A program made the position numbers and the translations under genes. From Candidatus Cryptobacteroides merdigallinarum (lineage in GTDB: Bacteria; Bacteroidota; Bacteroidia; Bacteroidales; UBA932), in the NCBI GenBank assembly GCA_017694655.1, contig JADIMQ010000067.1, forward strand, positions 1 through 50,240: a stretch of DNA of 50,240 nucleotides. The letters run 5' to 3'. Position 1 is the stretch's first letter, and every line of letters begins with the position of its first letter. This document shows, piece by piece, positions 1 to 8,656 of the stretch. Below the pieces are notes generated by a model. It searched no databases. It was not told the origin of the DNA and saw only the letters and a program-made list of their open reading frames with translations.

Positions 1-786
1 AAGACACCGGCGACCGGTCCCGGCTGGCTCGAGCTGCCTTCCATTGCCGAGAGCGACGGTGTGGAGTTCCATTCCCATGACATGGCCCTGTCCGGGTACT
101 CCGGCCGCAACTACTCTTTCCTGTATGACAGCAACCACCTTGTGGCACACTGGGTGGCCTATCCTCTGAATACCGGGCTTATCGGCAGCGGTGACAGGGG
201 GAACGACTGGGGCTATGACCCGGATATCCCGCAGGCAGACCAGCCGACCCTTTTCAGCGGGTTCAGCGGCAGCCCGGGTTTCGACAGGGGCCACCAGCTT
301 CCTTCTGCAGACCGTCTGACGCTCGCTTCAAATGCCCAGACTTTCTATTTCACGAATATTACGCCCCAGCTCAGGAATTTCAACCAGAGAATCTGGGCCA
401 GCTTCGAAGGCCGGGTCCGTGAGTGGGCCGCATCTTCAGATACCATGTATGTGGTCACCGGCTGCACCCTTGACAACAGTATCGGGACAGCCTACGACAA
501 CAACGGCAGGGAGGTCACTGTCCCGGGGGCGTATTTCAAGGCCCTGCTCTGGTACAACAGCCACTCGACATACGGTTCCCGCTATGTGGCTGCCGGCTTC
601 TACCTCGAGCACCGGAACTACAGCCAGCCGGTCCTTACACAGGATATGTACATGTCCATAGACGAACTCGAGGAGCTCACCGGCATCGACTTTTTCGTGA
701 ATCTCCCGGACAAGGTAGGTGCTTCCACGGCTGCAGGGATAGAGGCCCAGGACCCGGCGGACTACGGCGGGCTGTGGGGCCTGTGA
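1..786 (+). CDS. DNA/RNA non-specific endonuclease (NUC1 family), 5' truncated by window edge
   Basis: The frame is open from base 1, so the GTG at 61 is not the true start and the N-terminus (probably a signal peptide) lies outside the window. The visible 261 residues carry the NUC1/NucA signature: DRGH at bases 283-294, whose His is the general base, followed by TNITPQ with the metal-binding Asn and then FNQRIWASFE. Members of this beta-beta-alpha-metal family cut DNA and RNA without sequence preference and are usually secreted or periplasmic. The next genes on the same strand are an EEP-family protein, a TonB-dependent receptor and a DUF5689 lipoprotein. The context therefore suggests extracellular nucleic acid breakdown. 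Family assignment is strong; the physiological substrate is inferred. Confidence 0.9.
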   Translation, partial: KTPATGPGWLELPSIAESDGVEFHSHDMALSGYSGRNYSFLYDSNHLVAHWVAYPLNTGLIGSGDRGNDWGYDPDIPQADQPTLFSGFSGSPGFDRGHQLPSADRLTLASNAQTFYFTNITPQLRNFNQRIWASFEGRVREWAASSDTMYVVTGCTLDNSIGTAYDNNGREVTVPGAYFKALLWYNSHSTYGSRYVAAGFYLEHRNYSQPVLTQDMYMSIDELEELTGIDFFVNLPDKVGASTAAGIEAQDPADYGGLWGL

Positions 787-850
787 TTCCCGGCGCCTGC
801 GCGTCAGTCACGGTGCAGAGAAATTAACTGAACCCCTATTATTGCATTAT

Positions 851-1933
851 ATGAAAAAGATAATCCTCATCCTTTCGTTTTTCCTTGTTTGCTTTTCCCT
901 GGCGACGGCCCAGAACGGAAAGACGAAAAACTATGTAGTAGGTTTCTATAACCTTGAAAACTTGTTCGACATATACGACGACCCGGCCAAGAATGACGAA
1001 GAGTTTCTTCCGGACGGGGCGAACAAATGGACCGAGGAAAAATACATGAAGAAGCTCCACAATATGGCCACGGTCATCCGTTCCATGGCGGAGACCAACG
1101 GACGCTTCCATTCCATCCTCGGGGTGAGCGAGATAGAGAACAGGCTCGTGCTTGAAGACCTTGTGAGCCAGCCTGAAATAGCTCCGGCCAACTACCAGAT
1201 AGTCCACTATGACAGCCCGGACGTCAGGGGTGTGGATGTGGGTCTGCTCTACCGCCCGGACCAGTTCAGGCTCCTTGACAGCGAGTCCATACCTTTCGAC
1301 TTCGGCAGCGGGAAGATAGAGTTCGCCATGTCCGGGGAGGACAGGATGGCTTTCAAGACCAGGGACATACTCATGGTCCACGGACTTCTTGACGGGGAGG
1401 AGTTCGCCTTCTATGTGGCCCATCTCCCTTCCCGCATCGGAGGCAAGGGCTGGGACTTGAGGAGCCGCGGTGCCGAGATTATTTACGGCCATGCACAGAA
1501 GATGATGGAGAAGTATCCGGGTATCAAGATTGTCGTCATGGGGGATATGAACGACAACCCTACTGATGTCAGCATGACTGAATTCATGCACGGCAAGGAA
1601 AAGCCTGCCGATGTCGGCAAGGAAGACTTCTTCTCCCCGTTCATTTCCATGCTGAAGGCCGGCTACGGCTCTCTCGGATACCAGGGGACCTGGAACATTT
1701 ATGACGTGATTCTCGTGAACGAGACCCTCCTGAATGCTCCGGACGGCGGGTTCAGGATAAGGCCGGTGGGCAAGAAGGGCTTCTACGGCGTAATCTACAA
1801 GAAGCCTTTCATGATCACGTCCAAGGGCCAGTACAAGGGCTATCCGTTCAGGACATTCTCCTACGGGGCTTTCATCGGAGGATACAGCGACCATTTCCCG
1901 ACCTATATCGTCATAGAGAAGCCGGCCGAATAG
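851..1933 (+). CDS. Secreted endonuclease/exonuclease/phosphatase (EEP) family protein
   Basis: This 360-residue protein starts at ATG 851; an in-frame TTG at 842 only adds three residues before the signal peptide. Residues 1-21 are a Sec signal ending in ATAQ. EEP motifs follow in order: YNLENLFD (N34/E36, metal binding), GVSEIENR, a central HLPSR, GDMNDNP (Asp-Asn catalytic pair) and a C-terminal SDHFP (D347/H348). The family hydrolyses phosphodiester or phosphomonoester bonds in nucleic acids or lipids with a divalent metal. It lies 64 bp after the NUC1 nuclease and 84 bp before a TonB receptor on the same strand, so a secreted nuclease is the best guess. Substrate is not decided by the sequence. 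Confidence 0.88.
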   Translation: MKKIILILSFFLVCFSLATAQNGKTKNYVVGFYNLENLFDIYDDPAKNDEEFLPDGANKWTEEKYMKKLHNMATVIRSMAETNGRFHSILGVSEIENRLVLEDLVSQPEIAPANYQIVHYDSPDVRGVDVGLLYRPDQFRLLDSESIPFDFGSGKIEFAMSGEDRMAFKTRDILMVHGLLDGEEFAFYVAHLPSRIGGKGWDLRSRGAEIIYGHAQKMMEKYPGIKIVVMGDMNDNPTDVSMTEFMHGKEKPADVGKEDFFSPFISMLKAGYGSLGYQGTWNIYDVILVNETLLNAPDGGFRIRPVGKKGFYGVIYKKPFMITSKGQYKGYPFRTFSYGAFIGGYSDHFPTYIVIEKPAE

Positions 1934-2017
1934 CGGTCCGGAGCCCGGGACATCCCCTCCGGGAGGTCCGCCGGGCATGACCTTATTATCAAGATTATCA
2001 ACAACTGAACAAAGAGT

Positions 2018-5000
2018 ATGAACAGAAAGTTATTGTCAATCATCCTGATTGCAATTTTCGTCCTGCCAGCCTCGCTCGGGGCGCAGGACCGGAGGAAGAC
2101 ATACGGAGGCAGGATAGAATACTATGAAAATCCTGTCGCCGGTATCGACAAGGGCGGAGTCGAGGGCTCCGTGGTGAACAGGAACGGCCGTGTCCCTATC
2201 CAGGATGCCAGCCTGAAGCTCTACAGGGGGGACAAGCTTGTCGCGGAGGGCAATTCCGACGCGTCCGGCTACTTCCTTTTCGAGAATATAGGCAACGGGG
2301 ACTACCGCCTGACGGTATCGGCCCCGGGTTTCGAGGGCACTGAAGTGAACGTGAAGGTGGAAGGTTTCATCAAGGACCTCATTTTCGTGTCCCTGCTCTC
2401 GTCCGACGTCATGACCAATTTCGACGAGTCCAGCTTCGTGGAATTCGACATGGACGACTCCGGCTATGACGACGCCCCTTCCCTCCTTTACGGGAATGAT
2501 ATCTATTCCAGCATCGCAGGATACGGCTTCAGCTCCATCCGTTTCAAGAACAGGGGCTATGCGAGCGAATCCCAGGACGTCTATATCAGCGGGGTGAGGA
2601 TGAACGACGCCATCACGGGCTACACTCCGTTCTCCCTCTGGAGCGGCCTTAACGAGGCCATGAGGAGCAAGGAGACAACCATGGGTACCGAGACTTACGA
2701 CTACGGGTTCGGCGGCTACAACGGGATTACCAACATCCTCGCCACTCCTTCCAGCGTCCGCAAGGGATGGAGGTTCAGCGCCTTGACAAACAGCGCCCTG
2801 TACCGTCTGCGCCTCATGGCGACATACGCTTCCGGGGAGCTGGACAACGGCTGGTCCTACGCTTTCAACGTGTCTGCCCGCCTGGGCGGGAACGACTGGG
2901 TGAAGGGTGTCTACTACCGTTCCTTCGCATACTATGCAGGTGTCGAGAAGAAGTTCGGTGACATGCACAGGCTCAGCCTCGTGGCCTTCGCCTCCCCGAC
3001 CAACCGCGGTGCGCAGAACGCCTCCACCCAGGAAGTCTACGATCTCGTGGGCGACAATATGTATAATTCCAACTGGGGCTACCAGAACGGGAAGCTCCGC
3101 AACTCGCGTGTCCGCAAGACACATGAGCCGGTCTTCGTCCTGAAATACACCGCAACTCCGCTCGAGAACCTCGAGGCTTCGGCCACGGTAACCTACAGGA
3201 CCGGCAAGAACGGATATACCGCCCTCGACTGGTACGATACCTACGACCCGAGGCCGGACTACTACCGTAACCTCCCGAGCTATTTCTGGATGGAGAACTC
3301 CGACTACGGGCGCGACAGCTATGAGAAATATTCCTGGGCACAGGAAGCCTGGATTACCAACTACAACAGTACCAGGCACATAAACTGGGACCGTCTTTAC
3401 AATGTGAACTACCACAATACAGACTCCGACGGATTCAGCCGCTCGAAGTATATAGTGGAGGAACGCCGTACGGACCAGAACGACATAAACCTGAACGGCA
3501 GCGTGAAGTGGCGCGCAAATGACTGGTTCACCCTGACAGGCGGCGTGAACTACCGCTGGAACAGGACTGAATACTATAAGCTTGCGGACGACCTCCTCGG
3601 GGGCGACTATTATGTCAACATAGACCAGTTCGCCGAGCGTGACTTCGCGTCCGACCAGGCCATGATCCAGAATGACCTCGACTACTATATTGCCAACGGC
3701 TCCGCACAGAAGCTCTCCCGCGGGGACAAGTACGGCTATGACTATTACGCCAATGTCCGTGACGCGGAAATATGGGCCAACGCCGCCTTCGAGAAGGGGC
3801 ATTTCCGTGGATATGCGGCTCTGCAGGCCGGCTACAACAAGTTCTGGAGGGACGGTGTCTACAGGAAGGGCCTTTTCGCCGGACTGGACGACAACGGGAA
3901 CGAGATCTACAGCCCGGACACGGGCAACCTGCTGACTTCCTACGACAAGGACGGCAATGTAATAACCTCGAAAGGCCGCTCGGATGTGGCTGATTTCTTC
4001 ACTTACTCTGCAAAGCTCGGGGCAAGCTGGTTCTTTACCGGCGGGCACAGGGTATATGCGAATGCGGCATTCATAAACGACGCCCCGACATTCAACCAGT
4101 CGTTCATCTCGCCGAGGACCCGCAATACCATCGTGCCGAACCTGACGACGACAAAGACCGTGTCGGCCGACATAAACTATACCTACAGCAACAACGGCTA
4201 CGATGTCCGGGTCACCGGATTCTGGACCAAGATAATGGACCAGACGGACATGATGAGTTTCTATGACGACTCGCAGAACTCGTTCACCAACTTTGCGATG
4301 ACAGGTATAGATCAGAGGCATGTCGGCATAGAGGTAGGCTTCGAGATACCTCTCTATCTGCAGAATCTCTTCCTCCAGGGCGTACTGAGCTGGGGTGAGT
4401 ACATCTACACTTCCACCCCGTACATGACCCAGACCATAGACAACAGCGCCGAGGTCATCATCGACAACCAGCCTGTCACCTACTGGAAGAGCCATCCTGT
4501 CTACAGGAAGGCCATAGTCGACGGCGTGGCGGAATACGAGAAGGACGCCTCCGGCAACTATATCCTCGACAAGGAGCAGAAGCACTATGTGCCGAGCACC
4601 CCGCAGCTTGCGGCGAACCTCGGCCTTCGCTACAGGACCAACTCGTACTGGTTCTTCGAGCTCAACGGCCAGTTCTTCGCCAACTCCTACCTCGACATGA
4701 ACCCTCTCTACAGGACGATGACGGCCGTGGCCGGTCCTGACAACGCGATGACTGACGCCGCCCTTGCCGAGCACAGCAGCACATGGTTCCTGAACGAAAG
4801 CATCGAGAGGAACATGGGCCTGTCCCCGGCGGAGATAGAGTATATGGCGGCACAGGAGAAGTTCAAGCCGGTATTCCTTCTGAACGCGAGCATCGGCAAG
4901 TCGTGGTATATAGACCGCAAGTACAATTTCGGTTTCTCCCTCGAAGTCAAGAACATGCTCAACAACACAGGGGTGAAGACCGGAGGTTACGAGCAGACCA

Positions 5001-5104
5001 GGCTTATCGACAGCGAAAGCATGAAGAGGTATTACAGGTTTGATTCCAAGTATTTCTATATGAGCGGGATAAACTATATGCTCAATCTCTACTTCAGATT
5101 TTAG
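2018..5104 (+). CDS. TonB-dependent outer-membrane receptor with carboxypeptidase-like N-terminal domain
   Basis: The protein has 1028 residues. A signal peptide (residues 1-22, ending LGAQ) is followed by a carboxypeptidase regulatory-like domain (about 48-120, with VEGSVVNRNGR and DASGYFLFENI), a plug region and a long barrel rich in aromatic and Asn/Tyr residues. It ends in an aromatic beta-strand (YMLNLYFRF), the usual outer-membrane assembly signal. No SusD-like gene follows; the next gene is a DUF5689 lipoprotein. TonB receptors import ligands across the outer membrane using proton-motive force. Two upstream nucleases make nucleotides or oligonucleotides the likely cargo, but that is inference. 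There is no STN domain, so sigma-linked signalling through FecR is not expected here. Confidence 0.9.
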   Translation: MNRKLLSIILIAIFVLPASLGAQDRRKTYGGRIEYYENPVAGIDKGGVEGSVVNRNGRVPIQDASLKLYRGDKLVAEGNSDASGYFLFENIGNGDYRLTVSAPGFEGTEVNVKVEGFIKDLIFVSLLSSDVMTNFDESSFVEFDMDDSGYDDAPSLLYGNDIYSSIAGYGFSSIRFKNRGYASESQDVYISGVRMNDAITGYTPFSLWSGLNEAMRSKETTMGTETYDYGFGGYNGITNILATPSSVRKGWRFSALTNSALYRLRLMATYASGELDNGWSYAFNVSARLGGNDWVKGVYYRSFAYYAGVEKKFGDMHRLSLVAFASPTNRGAQNASTQEVYDLVGDNMYNSNWGYQNGKLRNSRVRKTHEPVFVLKYTATPLENLEASATVTYRTGKNGYTALDWYDTYDPRPDYYRNLPSYFWMENSDYGRDSYEKYSWAQEAWITNYNSTRHINWDRLYNVNYHNTDSDGFSRSKYIVEERRTDQNDINLNGSVKWRANDWFTLTGGVNYRWNRTEYYKLADDLLGGDYYVNIDQFAERDFASDQAMIQNDLDYYIANGSAQKLSRGDKYGYDYYANVRDAEIWANAAFEKGHFRGYAALQAGYNKFWRDGVYRKGLFAGLDDNGNEIYSPDTGNLLTSYDKDGNVITSKGRSDVADFFTYSAKLGASWFFTGGHRVYANAAFINDAPTFNQSFISPRTRNTIVPNLTTTKTVSADINYTYSNNGYDVRVTGFWTKIMDQTDMMSFYDDSQNSFTNFAMTGIDQRHVGIEVGFEIPLYLQNLFLQGVLSWGEYIYTSTPYMTQTIDNSAEVIIDNQPVTYWKSHPVYRKAIVDGVAEYEKDASGNYILDKEQKHYVPSTPQLAANLGLRYRTNSYWFFELNGQFFANSYLDMNPLYRTMTAVAGPDNAMTDAALAEHSSTWFLNESIERNMGLSPAEIEYMAAQEKFKPVFLLNASIGKSWYIDRKYNFGFSLEVKNMLNNTGVKTGGYEQTRLIDSESMKRYYRFDSKYFYMSGINYMLNLYFRF

Positions 5105-5147
5105 TTTCCGGTGCTTTTGTTGAACTTAAATTTATAGGATAATTCCA

Positions 5148-6239
5148 ATGAAAAGAATATGCAATATTATCTCCGGTGCGGCTGCGGCAGTCTCCGCAGT
5201 GCTCCTGCTGGGTTCCTGCGAGGAGTTCACCCCAGTGTTCACGGGACAGTATCCTGAACCGGAGTCGTATGAACCTTATGTGTATGACGGTGAAATCACC
5301 CCGATTGCCGACCTTGCCGCGATGTACAGGACAGGGCAGTCGATGGAGATTACCGAGGATATCGTCATTTCCGGCAAGGTCTCGACTTCCGACCAGGCCG
5401 GTAACTTCTACAGGAGCCTCTACATACAGGACGAGACAGGAGGCATTGAACTGAAGCTCGGGAAGACAGGGCTTTACAACGACTACAAGCCTGGGCAGAC
5501 ACTCTATGTCAAGTGCAAGGGTCTCTGGCTCGGGATGTACGGTTACAAGAGTCCGGATAACGGAGGGGGGAACGGAATGGTGCAGCTCGGGTACGAGGAC
5601 AAGACAGGGGAGTACGAGACATCTTATATAGAGGTGCAGTATCTTATAGACCAGCACGTGTTCCGGGGGGAGCCCGGAGATCCGGTGGTTCCGGAGGTTA
5701 TCACGGAAAGCCAGCTCCCCGGGCCGGACGACACCCAGGCCACGAACCCGTACATCGGCAAGCTCGTGACCCTGGAGGGCCTGGAGTACGCTGACGAGAT
5801 TTTCACTCTCCTCTACGTGAATTCCAACAAGGACCGGGACGCGTCTTCCAACAGGGTCTTCCTTTCTGACGAGACTTTCAACATCACCACATGGGCAATG
5901 AGCGAGCAGAATGTCATAGCCCATCTCCGCGCAGGTGACTGGGACAATGTGAATGTAGGAAACGGCAAGGATGCTGATAACGGTATGTACGGGTCTGTTG
6001 CCGACCATAAGGACGAGATGATAAGGAATGCCTCTCCTGCCAATGTAAGCCAGTATTTCAGGATGGGAGGTACCGAGATACAGATACGTACGAGCGGCTA
6101 CAGCAGGTTCGCCGACAGGAAGATCCCGGAGGCCGTGCTTCAGAAAAACGCCACCATCAATGCTACGGGAATCCTTACAATGTACCAGGGAAATATCCAG
6201 TTCGTGCTGGTTGACATTACGGGCGTTACGGCAGACTGA
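5148..6239 (+). CDS. DUF5689 domain lipoprotein
   Basis: This 363-residue lipoprotein has a lipobox LLGSC with Cys24. Residues from about 48 match the pattern I associate with DUF5689, a Bacteroidota domain with OB-fold-like stretches (ADLAAMYRTGQ, ITEDIVISGKVSTSDQAGN, SLYIQDETGGIELK). The C-terminal half repeats a similar OB-like layout (KNATINATGILTMYQGNIQF). OB-folds often bind nucleic acid. It lies 43 bp after the TonB receptor and closes the nuclease cluster, so it may be the surface partner that SusD provides elsewhere. No catalytic motif is visible. Family call is fairly confident; the ligand is inferred from neighbours. Confidence 0.8.
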   Translation: MKRICNIISGAAAAVSAVLLLGSCEEFTPVFTGQYPEPESYEPYVYDGEITPIADLAAMYRTGQSMEITEDIVISGKVSTSDQAGNFYRSLYIQDETGGIELKLGKTGLYNDYKPGQTLYVKCKGLWLGMYGYKSPDNGGGNGMVQLGYEDKTGEYETSYIEVQYLIDQHVFRGEPGDPVVPEVITESQLPGPDDTQATNPYIGKLVTLEGLEYADEIFTLLYVNSNKDRDASSNRVFLSDETFNITTWAMSEQNVIAHLRAGDWDNVNVGNGKDADNGMYGSVADHKDEMIRNASPANVSQYFRMGGTEIQIRTSGYSRFADRKIPEAVLQKNATINATGILTMYQGNIQFVLVDITGVTAD

Positions 6240-6263
6240 CACGACCCTGTGCCCCGTTTCCCG

Positions 6264-6296
6264 GCCGCGGTGAGGGGCCTCGGGCCAGCGGCTTTT
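6264..6296 (+). terminator. Candidate terminator after nuclease/receptor cluster
   Basis: GCCGC (6264-6268) can pair with GCGGC (6288-6292), with further GC-rich pairing inside, followed directly by TTTT. It lies 25 bp after the DUF5689 stop and just upstream of the promoter for the M3 peptidase, so it would separate the two transcription units. The U-run is short, so this is moderate evidence. Confidence 0.4.
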
Positions 6297-6299
6297 AAA

Positions 6300-6331
6300 A
6301 TTGCATAATTATGCATATATCCTTATATTTG
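6300..6331 (+). promoter_or_regulatory. Bacteroidota-type promoter for the M3 peptidase
   Basis: A perfect -7 element TATATTTG (6324-6331) is preceded, with a 20-base spacer, by ATTG (6300-6303) as a -33 element with one mismatch to TTTG. The peptidase start codon is at 6371, giving a leader of roughly 30 bases. Confidence 0.6.
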
Positions 6332-6343
6332 CATGGTTATGCA
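6302..6343 (+). promoter_or_regulatory. Pair of palindromic operator-like sites overlapping the promoter
   Basis: TGCATAATTATGCA (6302-6315) is a perfect 14-bp palindrome. A second copy, TGCATGGTTATGCA (6330-6343), differs at two central positions and starts 28 bp later. The first overlaps the -33 element and the second covers the end of the -7 box and the expected transcription start. That placement fits repression by a dimeric or hexameric regulator. The layout recalls ArgR boxes (E. coli-type core TGAATAATTATTCA), but the regulator cannot be named from sequence alone. Confidence 0.55.
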
Positions 6344-6370
6344 ATTTTTGTGTACTAAACCCTACCGGAA

Positions 6371-8653
6371 ATGACAAGACAGCTATTACTTTCAACCGTT
6401 GCTCTGATTATGGTCTCCTGCAGCAATATCAACCCCTTTTTCGGGGAATGGGACACCCCTTACGGGATCCCTCCATTCGAGAAGATACATGAAAAGGACT
6501 ATATACACGCTGTGAAGTTCGGTATCCACCAGCAGGCGGCGGAGGTAGATGCCATCATCGCGAGGGATGCCGAGCCGACATTCGAGAACACGATAGCTGC
6601 TTACGAGTATTCAGGACAGCTTCTGGACAGGGTGACCGGAGTGCTTTTCAACCTTTCCGAAAGCGATGCTTCGCCGTCCCTGCAGAAGATTGTGGGAAAG
6701 GTCATCCCGCTGCTGACCGAGCACAGTGACAATATCTTCATGAACCCGTATTTCTTCGAAAGGGTGAAGACCGTCTACGACGGCAGGGAGGAAGCGGGAC
6801 TCACGTCCGAGCAGATCCGTCTTACGGAAAAGCTGTACCGACGCTTCATCGCCAACGGTGTTTCGCTTGATGAGCAGGGGCAGGCGAGGATGCGGGAGAT
6901 AAACGGAGAACTTGCCGCTCTGGAGCAGGCTTTCGGAAACAATCTCCTGGCCGAGACCAATTCGTTCACCCTCCTGCTTGCGGATTCTTCCGAAATCGCA
7001 GGGCTTCCCGAGAATGTCCTCCATGCGGCGGCTTCAGAGGCGGAGGCGGCAGGCATTTCCGTCAGGGATGCGGCCAGACTGAAAGGGCTGGCGGAAGATG
7101 ACGTGGTCCCGGGCGGTCCGTGGCTGTTTACTTTGCAGAATCCGAGTTATGTGCCTTTCATGACATACAGTGCGAACAGGGAACTCAGGGAAAAGATGTT
7201 CAGGGCCTACTCTTCAAGAGGCAACAACGGGAACGACAGGGACAACAAGGATATTGTCCTGAAAATAATGTCCCTCAGGATAGGAAAGGCCCGTCTCCTC
7301 GGCTATGAGACACCTGCGGAATTCATCCTTTCGGACAAGATGGCCGGGACTTCAAAGGCTGTGGATTCCTTCCTGGACAGGATTTTCGAGGCGGGGGTAC
7401 GCAAGGCCGGAGAGGAAGTCACCGACATGCAGGCCATAATGGATGCGGATGTCGCGGCGGGACTGCTGCCGGAAGACAGTACATCCGTAATCCGTCCGTG
7501 GGACTGGGCTTATTATGCGGAGAGGGTGAGACAGGCCAGATATGCCCTTGACGAGTCGGACGTAAAGCCGTACTTCAAGATGGAAAATGTGCGGGACGGG
7601 GTCTTTGCCGTGGCGCACAGGCTCTACGGCCTGAACTTCGAGAAGCTGGACAGCATTCCGGTATATCATCCGGATGTAGAGGGCTTCAAGGTAACGGATG
7701 CCGACAGTTCGTTCCTCGGGATATTCCTGACTGACTATTATCCGCGCAGTACCAAGCGCGGCGGGGCCTGGATGAGCAATTTCCGGAACCAGGAGATTTC
7801 GGAGGAGGGCGAGGATATACGCCCGATCATCGTGAATGTCGGCAATTTCACCAAACCGGCTGCCGGGAAGCCGTCTCTGCTTACTCTTGACGAGGCCGCA
7901 ACCATGTTCCACGAGTTCGGCCATGCCCTGCACGGGATGCTGACAAGGTGCACCTACAAGGACATGAGCGGGACTTCCGTCGCAAGGGATTTCGTGGAAC
8001 TGCCGTCCCAGCTTAACGAAAACTGGGCTTTCCAGCCGGAGGTGCTGGCAATGTACGCAAGGCATTACGAGACAGGGGAGGTCATTCCGGACTCGCTTGT
8101 GACCAAGATAAGGAACGCCGGAAAGTTCAACCAGGGTTTCATGACGACGGAGCTTGCGGCTGCGTCAATCTTGGATATGAGGTGGCACGAACTTACTTCC
8201 GTGTATGTTCCTGATGACTGTCCTTTCGCTTCCTCGACTCCGGCACCTGAAAGTGCGGAGCCTGCCTGCCTTGTAGTGAACGGCAGGAAAATCCCGACCG
8301 GTACGTCTGACAGGCTGATGCTGATTGACCCTGTGGCATTCGAGAATTGCATGATGGAAGAGGCAGGCTTGATAGACGAGATTATCCCGAGGTACAGGAC
8401 GACGTATTTCAACCATATCTTCAAGAGCGGCTACGACGCCGGATACTACAGCTATCTCTGGGCAGAGGTGCTGGACAAGGATGCCTTCGAACTGTTCATG
8501 AGACGCGGTCTGTTCGACAGGAAGACTGCCATGTCCTACCGTACCAATATCCTTGAGAAGGGGGACAGCGAGGATCCTATGGTGTCCTACCGCAAATTCC
8601 GCGGAGCCGAGCCTTCCGTCGGTGCGTTGCTCCGGGCCCGCGGAATAGAGTGA
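6371..8653 (+). CDS. dcp: M3 family metallopeptidase lipoprotein, peptidyl-dipeptidase Dcp-like
   Basis: This 760-residue zinc peptidase has a lipoprotein signal (MVSC, Cys17) instead of the cytoplasmic N-terminus of E. coli Dcp. The catalytic motif is HEFGH at residues 514-518, with E543 (DFVELPSQ) as the third zinc ligand. A C-terminal stretch near YFNHIFKSGYDAGYYSY is also typical of M3 enzymes. Dcp-type enzymes release C-terminal dipeptides from oligopeptides. Lipidation suggests a periplasmic or surface role in peptide nutrition. Expression probably responds to the two palindromes at its promoter. The gene ends 3 bp before the convergent manA stop. Family is certain; Dcp versus another M3 oligopeptidase is likely but not proven. 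Confidence 0.92.
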   Translation: MTRQLLLSTVALIMVSCSNINPFFGEWDTPYGIPPFEKIHEKDYIHAVKFGIHQQAAEVDAIIARDAEPTFENTIAAYEYSGQLLDRVTGVLFNLSESDASPSLQKIVGKVIPLLTEHSDNIFMNPYFFERVKTVYDGREEAGLTSEQIRLTEKLYRRFIANGVSLDEQGQARMREINGELAALEQAFGNNLLAETNSFTLLLADSSEIAGLPENVLHAAASEAEAAGISVRDAARLKGLAEDDVVPGGPWLFTLQNPSYVPFMTYSANRELREKMFRAYSSRGNNGNDRDNKDIVLKIMSLRIGKARLLGYETPAEFILSDKMAGTSKAVDSFLDRIFEAGVRKAGEEVTDMQAIMDADVAAGLLPEDSTSVIRPWDWAYYAERVRQARYALDESDVKPYFKMENVRDGVFAVAHRLYGLNFEKLDSIPVYHPDVEGFKVTDADSSFLGIFLTDYYPRSTKRGGAWMSNFRNQEISEEGEDIRPIIVNVGNFTKPAAGKPSLLTLDEAATMFHEFGHALHGMLTRCTYKDMSGTSVARDFVELPSQLNENWAFQPEVLAMYARHYETGEVIPDSLVTKIRNAGKFNQGFMTTELAAASILDMRWHELTSVYVPDDCPFASSTPAPESAEPACLVVNGRKIPTGTSDRLMLIDPVAFENCMMEEAGLIDEIIPRYRTTYFNHIFKSGYDAGYYSYLWAEVLDKDAFELFMRRGLFDRKTAMSYRTNILEKGDSEDPMVSYRKFRGAEPSVGALLRARGIE

Positions 8654-8656
8654 TTC

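Noticed and set aside
2036..4774. A 912-residue open frame on the minus strand opposite the TonB receptor
   Set aside because: It lies entirely opposite a gene with clear signal peptide, plug and barrel features, and its own translation has no recognisable domain. Long antisense frames are expected in GC-rich DNA.
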